Assembly: GCA_963700895.1 (NCBI GenBank)
Contig: CAVOZI010000016.1
Location: 496,001-560,000, forward strand
Length of the DNA stretch: 64,000 nt
Reading direction: 5' to 3'
Origin: Anderseniella sp963700895
GTDB lineage: Bacteria; Pseudomonadota; Alphaproteobacteria; Rhizobiales; Aestuariivirgaceae
Each line of letters opens with the position of its first letter. Within the stretch, counting starts at the first letter, position 1. A program made the translations under genes and the position numbers. The notes under the pieces are model-generated. The model was given only the letters and a program-made list of their open reading frames with translations, had not been told where the DNA came from and did not search any database. Of the stretch, positions 18,232 to 25,856 are shown one piece after another.

Positions 18232-18609
18232 TCAGCCCTGCTCCTCGACGAACGCCTTGTAGGCGGCCTCGTCCATCAGGGCGTCCAGTTCCGACGCATC
18301 CGACAGCTTCAGCTTCATGAACCAGCCGTCGCCTTCCGGCGCCTCGTTGACCTTGCCCGGTTCATCGGCCAGCACCGAGTTCACCTCGATTACCTCGCCG
18401 GAAACGGGAGCATAGACCTCGCTCGCCGCTTTCACCAATTCCACCACGGCTGCCTCGTCGCCGGGCGCCACCGTCTTGCCCACCTCCGGCAGATCGACAA
18501 ACACCAGGTCGCCGAGTTGCTCTGCCGCGTGCTGGGTGATGCCGATGGTGGCGACGTCTCCCTCCACGCGAATCCACTCATGCTCCTTGGAAAATTTCAT
18601 TGTTGCCAT
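18232..18609 (-). CDS. gcvH: Glycine cleavage system H protein
   Basis: GcvH carries the aminomethyl intermediate on a lipoyl-lysine between the P, T and L proteins. The 125-aa protein has HEWIRVEGDVATIGITQHA at the N-terminus and the lipoylation lysine in LVKAASEVYAPVSGEV near residue 65. GGAGG lies 7 bases before the ATG at 18609. It sits 35 bases after gcvT in the operon. The L-protein (lpd) is not in the window. Confidence 0.97.
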   Translation of the reverse strand: MATMKFSKEHEWIRVEGDVATIGITQHAAEQLGDLVFVDLPEVGKTVAPGDEAAVVELVKAASEVYAPVSGEVIEVNSVLADEPGKVNEAPEGDGWFMKLKLSDASELDALMDEAAYKAFVEEQG

Positions 18610-18644
18610 GCTCAGTCCTCCAGATATGCGTTGTTTTGGTTGGC

Positions 18645-19778
18645 TTATTTCTTGAATGATTTCTTCACGAACGGCAGCTTGACCACCTCAGCCGGCAACG
18701 CCTTGCCGCGCACCATCAGGTCGAGCTTCGTGCCCGGTTTCGCCAATGCGGGCGGCACGAAGCCCAGCGCCACAGGTCCGCCGACGGTGGGGCCGAAGCC
18801 GCCGGAGGTGATCACGCCAACCTCTTGTCCGTCCGCCATGACGACAGTGCCCTCGCGCGCGGGCGCCCGGCCTTCCGGCTTGATGCCGACGATCTTTCGG
18901 GCGGGGCCTTCGGCGATCTCGCGCTGGATGCGGGCAGCTCCGGGAAAGCCGCCCTGCTCGCGCCGGTGTTTCGGGATCGACCAGAGCAGCGACGCCTCGA
19001 CCGGCGACACCGTTTCGTCCAGTTCATGACCGTACAGCGACAATCCGGCCTCCAGCCGCAGTGAATCGCGTGCGCCAAGTCCGATCGGCTTGACCTCGTG
19101 ATGGGCCGTGAGCGCGTTCCACAGGGCTTCGGCCTTCGACGACGGCACGGAAATCTCATACCCGTCCTCGCCGGTGTAGCCCGACCGGGTTACGTAGATG
19201 CCATCGCCCCCGAACGTGAACGGCGCGCCCCCCATGAACTCAAGCGCAGCGACGCCGGGCGCCAGCGACTCGAGCACCGTTTCAGCACGCGGACCCTGCA
19301 GCGCCAGCAATGCCAGCTGCGGCAGTTCTTCCAGCTCGATGCCATCCGCCAGGTGATTTCGCAGATGCGCAAAGTCGATGTGCTTGCGCGATGCATTGAC
19401 CACAAGAAAAAGCCCATTCTGCATGTCGGGGTGGGCCGAGCGCGCAATCATCAGATCGTCGATGCAGCCGCCCTCGTCATTCAGCAGCTGCGAATAACGC
19501 TGCCGCCCGGGTTCGAGCGAGGCGATGTCGGCGGGCACCAGCGTTTCCATTGCTTTAGCGACAGTGTCGAAATCCGGCCCCTTCAGCCAGGCCTGGCCCA
19601 TGTGCGACACGTCGAACAGCCCGCACTTTTCGCGGGTGTGATTATGCTCGGCGATGATTCCAGTGGGGTATTGCACCGGCATGAGGTAGCCCGCGAAAGG
19701 CACCATGCGCGCGCCGAGCGCTTCGTGGGCCGCGCACAGCGGCGTCTTTTCCAGGGTGTCGGGTTGCTGATGGTCCAA
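18645..19778 (-). CDS. gcvT: Glycine cleavage system aminomethyltransferase, T protein (TTG start)
   Basis: GcvT moves the methylene group from the H-protein to tetrahydrofolate and releases ammonia. The protein reads LGARMVPFAGYLMPVQYPTG near the N-terminus, FDVSHMGQ, and later YVTRSGYTGEDGYEISVPS. No ATG fits: the frame reaches a GTG at 19841 that abuts the end of the riboswitch aptamer. I chose TTG at 19778 because GGGAGA lies 6 bases upstream and the resulting 377 residues fit the family. It is the first gene of the operon and is read directly from the glycine riboswitch leader. Confidence 0.93.
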   Translation of the reverse strand: MDHQQPDTLEKTPLCAAHEALGARMVPFAGYLMPVQYPTGIIAEHNHTREKCGLFDVSHMGQAWLKGPDFDTVAKAMETLVPADIASLEPGRQRYSQLLNDEGGCIDDLMIARSAHPDMQNGLFLVVNASRKHIDFAHLRNHLADGIELEELPQLALLALQGPRAETVLESLAPGVAALEFMGGAPFTFGGDGIYVTRSGYTGEDGYEISVPSSKAEALWNALTAHHEVKPIGLGARDSLRLEAGLSLYGHELDETVSPVEASLLWSIPKHRREQGGFPGAARIQREIAEGPARKIVGIKPEGRAPAREGTVVMADGQEVGVITSGGFGPTVGGPVALGFVPPALAKPGTKLDLMVRGKALPAEVVKLPFVKKSFKK

Positions 19779-19844
19779 GCGCCTGTCTCCCAAGCCGTCA
19801 TTCAAAAGGTGGCAGCGCAGCCGGCGGTAAACCGTCCACACTTG

Positions 19845-20024
19845 CCCCCTCTGTCAACGACCTGAGAGATTTCGCCTGCCTTGGTAGAAGGCCTGCTTAC
19901 GCCCTTCGGTGAGCGGCATTGGCGCCGCTGCTCTCCAGAGATGCTCCACGAAGCGGTCCTTTTGCCTGAGAGTTTCCGGGGCGGTTGCTCCTTCGGCGCC
20001 AGGCGCGAAGCCTGATCTCTCCCG
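19845..20024 (-). ncRNA. Tandem glycine riboswitch
   Basis: The leader of gcvT on this strand contains two successive glycine aptamers. The first opens with GGGAGAGATC at 20023-20014 and carries CGCCGAAGGAGCAACC and then CTCTCAGGCAAAAGGACCG. The second opens with CTCTGGAGAG and carries CACCGAAGGGCGTAAGC, AATCTCTCAGGT and GACAGAGGGGG near 19855-19845. This is the conserved tandem order. Glycine binding normally switches on gcv operons. The 66 bases between the second aptamer and the TTG start would be the expression platform. Confidence 0.93.
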
Positions 20025-20048
20025 CATCGTGGCATGCGAATGCCGGGC

Positions 20049-20077
20049 ACTGTGCCAACTGGCGTCCGGTTCGTCAA
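20049..20077 (-). promoter_or_regulatory. Candidate promoter of the glycine riboswitch-gcvTHP operon
   Basis: On the minus strand TTGACG (20077-20072) is followed after 17 bases by CACAGT (20054-20049). This puts a start point a few bases before the first aptamer. The -35 match is good and the -10 match is poor, so this is only a candidate. Confidence 0.33.
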
Positions 20078-20103
20078 TTGCACCCGGATCACAATCGGGG
20101 CGG

Positions 20104-20142
20104 CCCAAAAAATGACCCCCCGGCCGGGAAGGCCAGGGGGGT
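20104..20142 (-). terminator. Intrinsic terminator-like hairpin upstream of the glycine riboswitch
   Basis: The minus strand has ACCCCCC and GGCC arms (a single bulged base) folding across a short loop, followed by TCATTTTTTGG. It lies upstream of, not within, the riboswitch transcript. It would stop RNA coming from 20143-20370, where no protein gene is visible on this strand. Confidence 0.55.
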
Positions 20143-20252
20143 GAAGTGGACAGCGGCGATGCGGGGAGGGAACAGAGGGCTTCGGCCGCTGATACGGAAA
20201 AAATGAACGGTGCCGGAATAGGTTGCATACCGGCGGCAAGTTTTTATGTTCA

Positions 20253-20278
20253 GGAACCCGGCATGGGCGTGGGCCGTT
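20253..20278 (+). promoter_or_regulatory. EcfG-type promoter of the histidine kinase gene
   Basis: GGAAC at 20253-20257, then 17 bases, then CGTT at 20275-20278 is an exact match to the alphaproteobacterial general stress (EcfG) promoter consensus. It lies about 95 bases before the kinase start and points toward it. Confidence 0.72.
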
Positions 20279-20326
20279 GCCTGTGGCAAACTCCAGATAA
20301 CGGGCGAGGCAGCGGACCCTTGGAAG

Positions 20327-20360
20327 AAATTGCCTGCAACACGAAAATTGCCTGCAACAC
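20327..20360 (+). repeat. Two 16-bp direct repeats in the kinase leader
   Basis: AAATTGCCTGCAACAC occurs at 20327-20342 and again at 20345-20360, an 18-bp period, 12 bases before the kinase start codon. It could be a regulator site or a recent slippage duplication. Only two copies are present. Confidence 0.8.
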
Positions 20361-20372
20361 ATAGAGGCCGGC

Positions 20373-22349
20373 TTGTCGCGAAAAACCGTTTCCATCCTCA
20401 TCCTGTTGAGTGGTCTGGTGATGTCGGCTGTCGCCGGTTTCATCGCCTACGGCGTGGTTGAAAGTCGGCGTGTCCAGTCGGACCGCTTCCAGGCCGGCGC
20501 CATGGTCGATGAGTTGCGCAACCAGACGCTGCTGGTCGAGGGCAGCCTGCGCGCGCTGCGCGGCTTCTTTGCCATCCAGCGGGACGTAAGCGACGCGGAG
20601 TTCGAGGGGTTTGCCGTCCAGCTTGCCCAACCGGACTATGTCCGCGCCCTCCAGCACGTCCAGTTCGTCAAGCCGGACGAACTGCATGATTATGTACGTC
20701 ACCAGCAGCAATTGCGATCCCGGCCTTTCAAGGTGACCGAACGCACGGACGGCGGCAGTACAGGTACCGTTCAGCCGCGCAAGCATCACTACATCATCGA
20801 TCTCATTTACCCCTATGCCGGCAACGAGACGGCGCTGGGTCTCGATGTGGCCAGCAATGCCACCAGCGCTGACGCCATCTCCAGGGCGCGCGAAGGAAAC
20901 CGGGTTACGGTGTCCGACAGTTTTCCACTGGTGCAGAACCCGGATGAAACCGGCTTCCTGATGTACCTGCCGGTGGCCAGCCGGGCGTTGCACGATGAGT
21001 CCGGTCATTTCTCGGGCGCCGTCGCGGCGCTGATCTCGCTGCCCGCCCTGGCCGCACTGTGGCAGACGGAACAGGTTTCTCTTGCCGCCTTGCGGGATGT
21101 GGGTTCGGGACGGGAAATCTATGCGGCGCCCGGGGTGGAGGAAGACGTCAATCTGGTCCGGGTCCGGCTGAATGTGGGTGACCGGCAGTGGGATGCGATC
21201 GTGGCGATTGCCTCCAGTGGGTCCAGCACGGCAGCCTCGATGCTGGTGTTCGGGCTGGGTGCACTGCTGACGCTGGTTGCGCTGGGCGCCAGCGAGCAGT
21301 CGCGCCTGCAGGCCGAGAACCGCCTTGTCGGCTCGCGGCTGGACCAGGCCGAACATGCAAGGGCGGTGCGCGAGGCGGCGTACCGTTCGCTGTTCGAAAG
21401 CACCGGCACCGCGAACGTCGAGATCGAGACGGGTACCGCCCGCGCCATCAAGTCGAACGGTCGGCTGCTGCAGTTGACGGGCAAATCCCGCGAGGAGATC
21501 GAAGGTCAGCCGCTGGTCGACCTTTTTGATGCAGCAGATCATGCCGTCCTCATTGAACTGCTTGACGAGGTGGCTGCTCCGGGGCGCAGTTTCCGCGCCA
21601 TCGAATGCCGCTTGCTCGACGCCGCCGGCAAGCCGCACTGGGTGCTGCTGTCGATTGGTGAGCGCATCGAGAACGAGGCCGGCGGCGAAACCGCGAGCGT
21701 GGTGATGCAGGATATCAGCGCCGCCAAGGAGAACGCCCAGGCTCGCGATATCCTGGTGCGTGAACTGGCACACCGGGTTCGCAACACCATGCAGCTCGTT
21801 TCAAGCATTGCCGATCAGACGGCTGCGCGTTCGCAGACGGTGCCCGACTACAAGGCCAACCTGCAAAGCCGGCTGCGGGCGCTGAACGTGGCGCAGGATG
21901 CCCTGTTCGATACCAACTGGGGCTCGCTCAGGCTCGACCTGCTGGTCCACAAGGTGCTCAAGCCGTTCTCGCCGGAGGACGAGGAAGGCAGGTTGACCAT
22001 CTCGGTCGCGCCGGTGCTGGTCACCGCACAGCAGGCCCAGATGATTGCGCTTGCCCTGCATGAACTGGCCAACAACGCCGCCAGGTACGGCGCGCTCGTG
22101 CAGGAGGGTGGCAAGGTCAGGCTGGATATTGCCGTGACGCCGCAGACGGACGGCAAGGCCGACAACATGGAGCTTCAGCTCAACTGGTCGGAAACCGGTT
22201 GCGCCAACGCCGGCGGCCAGCCGGAACGCCGGGGATTTGGAACAATCATGCTGGATAAGCTGCTGGCCCGTCAGTACAACGGCGAAACCCGCTTTACCTG
22301 GCGCGAGGAAGGGCTGCTGTTCGAAGCAAGGCTTCCGCTGACATTGTAG
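20373..22349 (+). CDS. CHASE-PAS-HWE sensor histidine kinase, probable PhyR-activating kinase
   Basis: A 658-aa membrane sensor. A first membrane segment (residues 7-27) is followed by a periplasmic CHASE domain (about 40-215, with IIDLIYPYAGNETALGLDVA) and a second membrane segment (about 285-305). A PAS domain (about 333-450) precedes an HWE/HisKA_2 kinase domain whose phospho-accepting histidine is H467 in RELAHRVRNTMQ. The end reads GFGTIMLDKLLARQYNG, as in this kinase class. The start is TTG. The gene has its own EcfG-type promoter and lies directly before nepR-ecfG, so a role as PhyR kinase is a strong inference. The CHASE ligand is unknown. Confidence 0.9.
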   Translation: MSRKTVSILILLSGLVMSAVAGFIAYGVVESRRVQSDRFQAGAMVDELRNQTLLVEGSLRALRGFFAIQRDVSDAEFEGFAVQLAQPDYVRALQHVQFVKPDELHDYVRHQQQLRSRPFKVTERTDGGSTGTVQPRKHHYIIDLIYPYAGNETALGLDVASNATSADAISRAREGNRVTVSDSFPLVQNPDETGFLMYLPVASRALHDESGHFSGAVAALISLPALAALWQTEQVSLAALRDVGSGREIYAAPGVEEDVNLVRVRLNVGDRQWDAIVAIASSGSSTAASMLVFGLGALLTLVALGASEQSRLQAENRLVGSRLDQAEHARAVREAAYRSLFESTGTANVEIETGTARAIKSNGRLLQLTGKSREEIEGQPLVDLFDAADHAVLIELLDEVAAPGRSFRAIECRLLDAAGKPHWVLLSIGERIENEAGGETASVVMQDISAAKENAQARDILVRELAHRVRNTMQLVSSIADQTAARSQTVPDYKANLQSRLRALNVAQDALFDTNWGSLRLDLLVHKVLKPFSPEDEEGRLTISVAPVLVTAQQAQMIALALHELANNAARYGALVQEGGKVRLDIAVTPQTDGKADNMELQLNWSETGCANAGGQPERRGFGTIMLDKLLARQYNGETRFTWREEGLLFEARLPLTL

Positions 22350-22438
22350 CCATCCGCCAGCCGGGCATGGGGTGCACACGTGGCTAGGAGGATGGTCCGT
22401 TCACCTCCATTGTGACTGCCGGGCAGACCTTTGCGGCT

Positions 22439-22463
22439 GGAACCATCGGCTGCTGGCCGCGTT
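22439..22463 (+). promoter_or_regulatory. EcfG-type promoter of the 42-aa ORF-nepR-ecfG operon
   Basis: GGAAC at 22439-22443, a 16-base spacer and CGTT at 22460-22463 match the EcfG consensus. The expected start point is about 35-40 bases before the first small gene. It implies that the sigma factor promotes its own operon. Confidence 0.78.
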
Positions 22464-22506
22464 GTCCCGCACAAGTCCTGAACAATGGCAGAAAGCGAGG
22501 TACACC

Positions 22507-22635
22507 ATGACCAAGCTCACGACAGAAGAAGCCCGCGCCGCGACAGAAGATGCGCCAGCTCGTCACGCCCTGTTGTTCGGCCTGCTGCTGGCCGTTGTAT
22601 CGCTTGGCGGTGCTTTGTGGTTCTATGCAGCATGA
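22507..22635 (+). CDS. 42-aa single-pass membrane protein, first gene of the nepR-ecfG operon
   Basis: The small frame reads MTKLTTEEARAATEDAPARH and then a single hydrophobic helix (LLFGLLLAVVSLGGALWFY). GCGAGG lies 7 bases before the ATG. It is the first gene downstream of the EcfG promoter and is followed by nepR after 78 bases. I do not recognise a named family. Its position suggests a membrane component of the stress response or a sensor partner, but that is inference from context alone. Confidence 0.68.
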   Translation: MTKLTTEEARAATEDAPARHALLFGLLLAVVSLGGALWFYAA

Positions 22636-22713
22636 CAGGGTTGACCGCCGGTGCCCTGTATCGGCGGTTTGTGCAAGCTAGATGGCGGCGCTGCCGCATC
22701 GTGTGGTGAATTG

Positions 22714-22911
22714 ATGAAAAAGCCCACCCATTCGTCCCCAGACGCCGGCATGCCGTCCGGCGGACATCACGGGCACGGACCCGACCCGGTCGTCGAGGAA
22801 GCGATCGGACGGCAGCTGAGAAAACTGTACGACGAAGTTGCCTCCGAACCTGTTCCCGACCGGTTCGCCGAACTGCTGCGCCAGCTTGAGCAGCAGGACG
22901 GGAAGGGCTGA
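22714..22911 (+). CDS. nepR: NepR family anti-sigma factor
   Basis: NepR holds EcfG inactive until phosphorylated PhyR binds NepR through its sigma-like domain. This 65-aa protein has a flexible histidine-rich N-terminus and the family core IGRQLRKLYDEVASEPVPDR followed by FAELLRQLEQ. The ATG at 22714 was chosen because the upstream part of the frame has no homology. It ends 2 bases before ecfG, the classic arrangement. Confidence 0.94.
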   Translation: MKKPTHSSPDAGMPSGGHHGHGPDPVVEEAIGRQLRKLYDEVASEPVPDRFAELLRQLEQQDGKG

Positions 22912-22913
22912 CC

Positions 22914-23420
22914 ATGGCAGTATCACAGGAACTGCGCGATGGCCTGATCGGCAACATTCCGTCGCTGCGCGCCTTCGCCTATTCGTTGTGCGGCAACGCC
23001 ACCCGCGCCGATGATCTGGTGCAGGAAACCATGGTCAAGGCATGGGCGAACTTTTCCTCGTTCCAGGAAGGCACCAACCTGCGCGCCTGGCTGTTCACCA
23101 TCCTGCGCAACGAGTTCTATTCGCAGATGCGCAAGAAGGGCCGCGAGGTCGAGGACGCCGACGGCATGATCGCCGAACGTCAGGCGGTGATCGGCAACCA
23201 GGAAAGCCACATCGAACTGGAAGAGTTGAAACAGGCGCTGAACAAGCTTCCCGACGACCAGCGCGAGGCCATCATCCTGGTCGGCGCGTCCGGCATGGCT
23301 TACGAGGAAGCGGCCGCGATCTGCGGCGTAGCGGTCGGCACCATGAAAAGCCGTGTGTCGCGCGCCCGCAAGCGTCTGGCGGAAATGCTCCAGCGCGACG
23401 AGTTCGAACTGGCGGTCTGA
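22914..23420 (+). CDS. ecfG: General stress sigma factor EcfG (ECF15 group)
   Basis: EcfG directs RNA polymerase to general stress promoters of alphaproteobacteria. The 168-aa protein has a sigma-2 region (SLCGNATRADDLVQETMVKA, residues 25-44) and a sigma-4 region with LPDDQREAIILVGASGMAYE near residue 115 and GTMKSRVSRARKRLAEML at the end. It sits immediately after nepR and is convergent with phyR across only 14 bases. Its predicted sites were found at 20253, 22439, 24276 and 31615. Confidence 0.95.
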   Translation: MAVSQELRDGLIGNIPSLRAFAYSLCGNATRADDLVQETMVKAWANFSSFQEGTNLRAWLFTILRNEFYSQMRKKGREVEDADGMIAERQAVIGNQESHIELEELKQALNKLPDDQREAIILVGASGMAYEEAAAICGVAVGTMKSRVSRARKRLAEMLQRDEFELAV

Positions 23421-23434
23421 CGCGACTCGCCCCC

Positions 23435-24232
23435 TCAGGCCGCCGCTTCCGCGCCTGCTGCCCGGTCGAAAAACAGCGCCTGCGAGACGATGGCCTTCAC
23501 CATGTCGGCGACGAACGGCTTGGTGATCAGGAACGCCGGTTCAGGCTTCTCACCCGTCAGCAGCCGCTCCGGAAACGCCGTGATGAAGATCACCGGCACA
23601 TTGAATGTCTTGATGATGTCGTTGACCGCATCAATGCCCGAACTGCCATCGGCCAGTTGAATGTCGGCCAGCACCAGCCCCGGCGCGGTTTCGGCCGCCA
23701 GCCGGTTCGCTTCGGCATGGGTGCGGGCGACGCCGGTCACCTCATGGCCCAAGTCGCTGACCAGTGTTTCGATGTCGTGGGCGATCAGCGGTTCATCCTC
23801 GATGATCAGCACCCGGGTGCGCACCTGGTCGCTGATCTCGCGCGCCGCCTGATCGAGCAGGCCGGGCATGCCCGCTTCGTCCCGGCCCAGGATGATTGCC
23901 GTCTCGAACGGCGAGAAGCCTTCCACCGCCGTCAGCAGGAACGCCTGCCGCGCCAGCGGCGTCAGGGCGCCAAGCTTGCGGGCGGCTGCCTTCTCCCACT
24001 GCTGGCCGGATTCCTGTTCTGCGTGCACCTTCAGTGACGGCCACATGGCGCTCATCAGCCGGAACGCCTCGACCCGGGGGTCTGCCGAGGTGTCGAACAT
24101 CGACGGTTGTGCAACCAGCGCCTCGAGCAGCGCGCCGACATAGGCATCGCCGCTGGCCTGTGAACCAGCCAGTGCGCGCGCGTGGCGGCGCAGCCTCGGC
24201 AGGACGGGAGTGATAAGGGCAGCAATGTTCAT
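23435..24232 (-). CDS. phyR: General stress response regulator PhyR (sigma-like domain plus receiver)
   Basis: PhyR is the anti-anti-sigma factor: once phosphorylated, its EcfG-like N-terminal domain captures NepR. The 265-aa product has the sigma-like domain over residues 1-135 and a receiver domain from about 140, with acidic residues in VLIIEDEPLI and the phospho-accepting D190 in GLVLADIQLADG. AAGGAG lies just before the ATG at 24232. An EcfG-type promoter 44-69 bases upstream gives positive feedback. Confidence 0.95.
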   Translation of the reverse strand: MNIAALITPVLPRLRRHARALAGSQASGDAYVGALLEALVAQPSMFDTSADPRVEAFRLMSAMWPSLKVHAEQESGQQWEKAAARKLGALTPLARQAFLLTAVEGFSPFETAIILGRDEAGMPGLLDQAAREISDQVRTRVLIIEDEPLIAHDIETLVSDLGHEVTGVARTHAEANRLAAETAPGLVLADIQLADGSSGIDAVNDIIKTFNVPVIFITAFPERLLTGEKPEPAFLITKPFVADMVKAIVSQALFFDRAAGAEAAA

Positions 24233-24275
24233 GGCAAACTCCTTGTTGCGGCCGGGCGCGCGACGCTATCCGGTC

Positions 24276-24301
24276 AACGTGCCAAACGGCCCTATGGTTC
24301 C
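24276..24301 (-). promoter_or_regulatory. EcfG-type promoter of phyR
   Basis: On the minus strand GGAAC (24301-24297), 17 bases, then CGTT (24279-24276). It lies in the short gap between the BLUF gene and phyR, so phyR can be expressed apart from the BLUF gene. Confidence 0.77.
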
Positions 24302-24314
24302 TGACGGCCGGGGC

Positions 24315-24749
24315 TCAGGCGCCGCTGGTCAGCTTGGTCAACGAACTGGTCTTGAGGTCGCCCAGGATGTCGCCGATCTCGCCGGGATCAGCCGCCAGAC
24401 CGCGCGAGGCAAGCACCTGCACCAGCCGTGAATTGGTGCCGAACACGCTGTCGGTGGACTTCAGGTAGGCCATCGACCAGCCGCTGAAGGCGCGCGAGTC
24501 GATCGGCCGCTCGACCAGCTTGATGACGCCGCTATGGCGCTTGTCCCGGCAGATCTTCTCGAACAGCCGTCCGAGCGTCGCCTGCGTGCCTTCCAGGATC
24601 TGGGCAAAGTTGATGCCGTTGAACAACAGCAGCCCGCTGACATCCGCCAGCGCGTTGTTCAGTTGCGAGTGTGAAACGATTTCGCTGATGTCCTCGTCCG
24701 AGGCATTGAACGTGATCGTACTGACATAAGCGAGTTCAAAGAGTTGCAC
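24315..24749 (-). CDS. BLUF-domain blue-light photoreceptor, stand-alone
   Basis: A 144-aa protein made of one BLUF (FAD, blue-light) domain with a short helical tail. The photocycle residues can be placed: Y8 in ELAYVS, N31/N32 in SQLNNALADVSGLLLF, Q50 in NFAQILEG, W91 and M93 in FSGWSMAY. It begins with GTG. No output domain is fused, so it must act by protein contact. It lies upstream of phyR on the same strand and divergent from a heme oxygenase. A link between light and the general stress response is a reasonable inference. Confidence 0.92.
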   Translation of the reverse strand: MQLFELAYVSTITFNASDEDISEIVSHSQLNNALADVSGLLLFNGINFAQILEGTQATLGRLFEKICRDKRHSGVIKLVERPIDSRAFSGWSMAYLKSTDSVFGTNSRLVQVLASRGLAADPGEIGDILGDLKTSSLTKLTSGA

Positions 24750-24905
24750 GGCGGGTGTCTGGCTGTGTTGTTGGCGGGACGTTGATGGAGGCAGACTAGC
24801 GTCCGCTGCCGCCGATCACATGGCACATAATGTCGCCGCCTTGATCGAGCAAGCCCGCCGGGTTACCAGTGCGCAACCGATGGCATCGAGGAGAACGGAA
24901 CCGGC

Positions 24906-25472
24906 ATGGCAGGCAATTCATTGCGTAACATCCTGCGCGAGGCGACGCACGCCAGCCACGAGCGCCTCGACGCGGTGATGAGCCGGCTGGAGCTGTCGCA
25001 GCGCGATGGGTATGCCAGCTTCATTGCCGTGCACGCTGCCATCCTCGATCCGCTGGAGCAGGCCATGGAGGAAGCAGGCGTTGCAACCTTGCTGCCGGAC
25101 TGGCCCGCCCGCACCCGCCGCGCCGCCATTGCCGAAGACGCTCGCGCCCTGGGCCTTGACGTGGCGCCGGTAGAGCTGCCGGAACTCGACATGACGCCTG
25201 CCGGCCTTGCCGGCTTGCTCTACGTGCTTGAAGGCTCGCGGCTTGGCAATGCCATGCTGGTGCGCGAAGCCCGCCGGGCCAGCGAACCCCTGCCGGTGGC
25301 GTTCATGGAGCACGGCCATGGCAACAGCCTGTGGCCGGTTTTCGTGAAGTGGCTGGACACCTTGCCGCTCGATGCCCCTGCTGAAGCCGCCGCCACCGGC
25401 TCTGCGCTTGGCCTGTTCGGGCTCTACCAGTGCGAGGCCGACCGCCGTGTGCCGGGCCAGGGCGTGCACTGA
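24906..25472 (+). CDS. Biliverdin-producing heme oxygenase (BphO-like)
   Basis: A 188-aa heme oxygenase of the bacterial type that opens heme to biliverdin, CO and iron. The proximal histidine lies in LREATHASHERLDAVMSRLE near residue 15. The region LAGLLYVLEGSRLGNAMLVR near residue 105 is the distal helix with its flexible glycines. Such genes usually supply chromophore to bacteriophytochromes, but none is in the window. It is divergent from the BLUF gene with a 156-base gap between them. Confidence 0.88.
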   Translation: MAGNSLRNILREATHASHERLDAVMSRLELSQRDGYASFIAVHAAILDPLEQAMEEAGVATLLPDWPARTRRAAIAEDARALGLDVAPVELPELDMTPAGLAGLLYVLEGSRLGNAMLVREARRASEPLPVAFMEHGHGNSLWPVFVKWLDTLPLDAPAEAAATGSALGLFGLYQCEADRRVPGQGVH

Positions 25473-25493
25473 GCCTGAGGCGGCTGGAAGCGC

Positions 25494-25525
25494 CAAGGGC
25501 CCGCACGCCGCCGTGCAGGCCCTTG
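25494..25525. terminator. Strong hairpin between the heme oxygenase gene and tRNA-Pro
   Basis: CAAGGGCC (25494-25501) pairs with GGCCCTTG (25518-25525) and an inner GCACG/CGTGC stem closes the loop. It lies after the heme oxygenase stop on one strand and directly after the tRNA-Pro 3' end on the other. Neither side has a good T run, so it may be a two-way, weak terminator. Confidence 0.5.
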
Positions 25526-25532
25526 TCTGAAT

Positions 25533-25609
25533 TGGTCGGAGTGGCGAGATTCGAACTCACGACCCCCTGCTCCCGAAGCAGGTGCGCTACCAGGCTGCGC
25601 TACACTCCG
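25533..25609 (-). tRNA. tRNA-Pro (CGG)
   Basis: On the minus strand the acceptor arm CGGAGTG pairs with CACTCCG, the anticodon loop TTCGGGA is closed by CCTGC/GCAGG, giving anticodon CGG (proline), the T arm has GTTCGAATC and the gene ends with encoded ACCA. 77 bases including CCA. Confidence 0.96.
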
Positions 25610-25757
25610 ATACCTTGAAAGTGGCTGCCTTATAGCGCCGGCATGAACCCTGCGCAAGCCATCAAGAAAAGCCTGTTGGATGAAGTTGCAGGGCAGGGCC
25701 GGAATCAGTATGGTGCGCCTCCATCGGTGGGCTGACAGGGCCTTGCCGGTCTGGTGT

Positions 25758-25832
<75 letters not shown>

Positions 25833-25856
25833 TCCACTCACCATGCAAGGCCGGCA

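Noticed and set aside
17161..19029. A 622-codon open frame on the plus strand across gcvP, gcvH and gcvT
   Set aside because: It lies fully antisense to well-recognised glycine cleavage genes and reads as arginine/histidine-rich sequence without any motif, an effect of GC-rich codon use.
20327..20360. Possible CRISPR repeat
   Set aside because: Only two copies with a 2-base spacer, no cas genes and no further units.
20250..21773. A 507-codon minus-strand frame across the sensor kinase
   Set aside because: Antisense to a clear CHASE-PAS-HWE kinase with no recognisable domain of its own.
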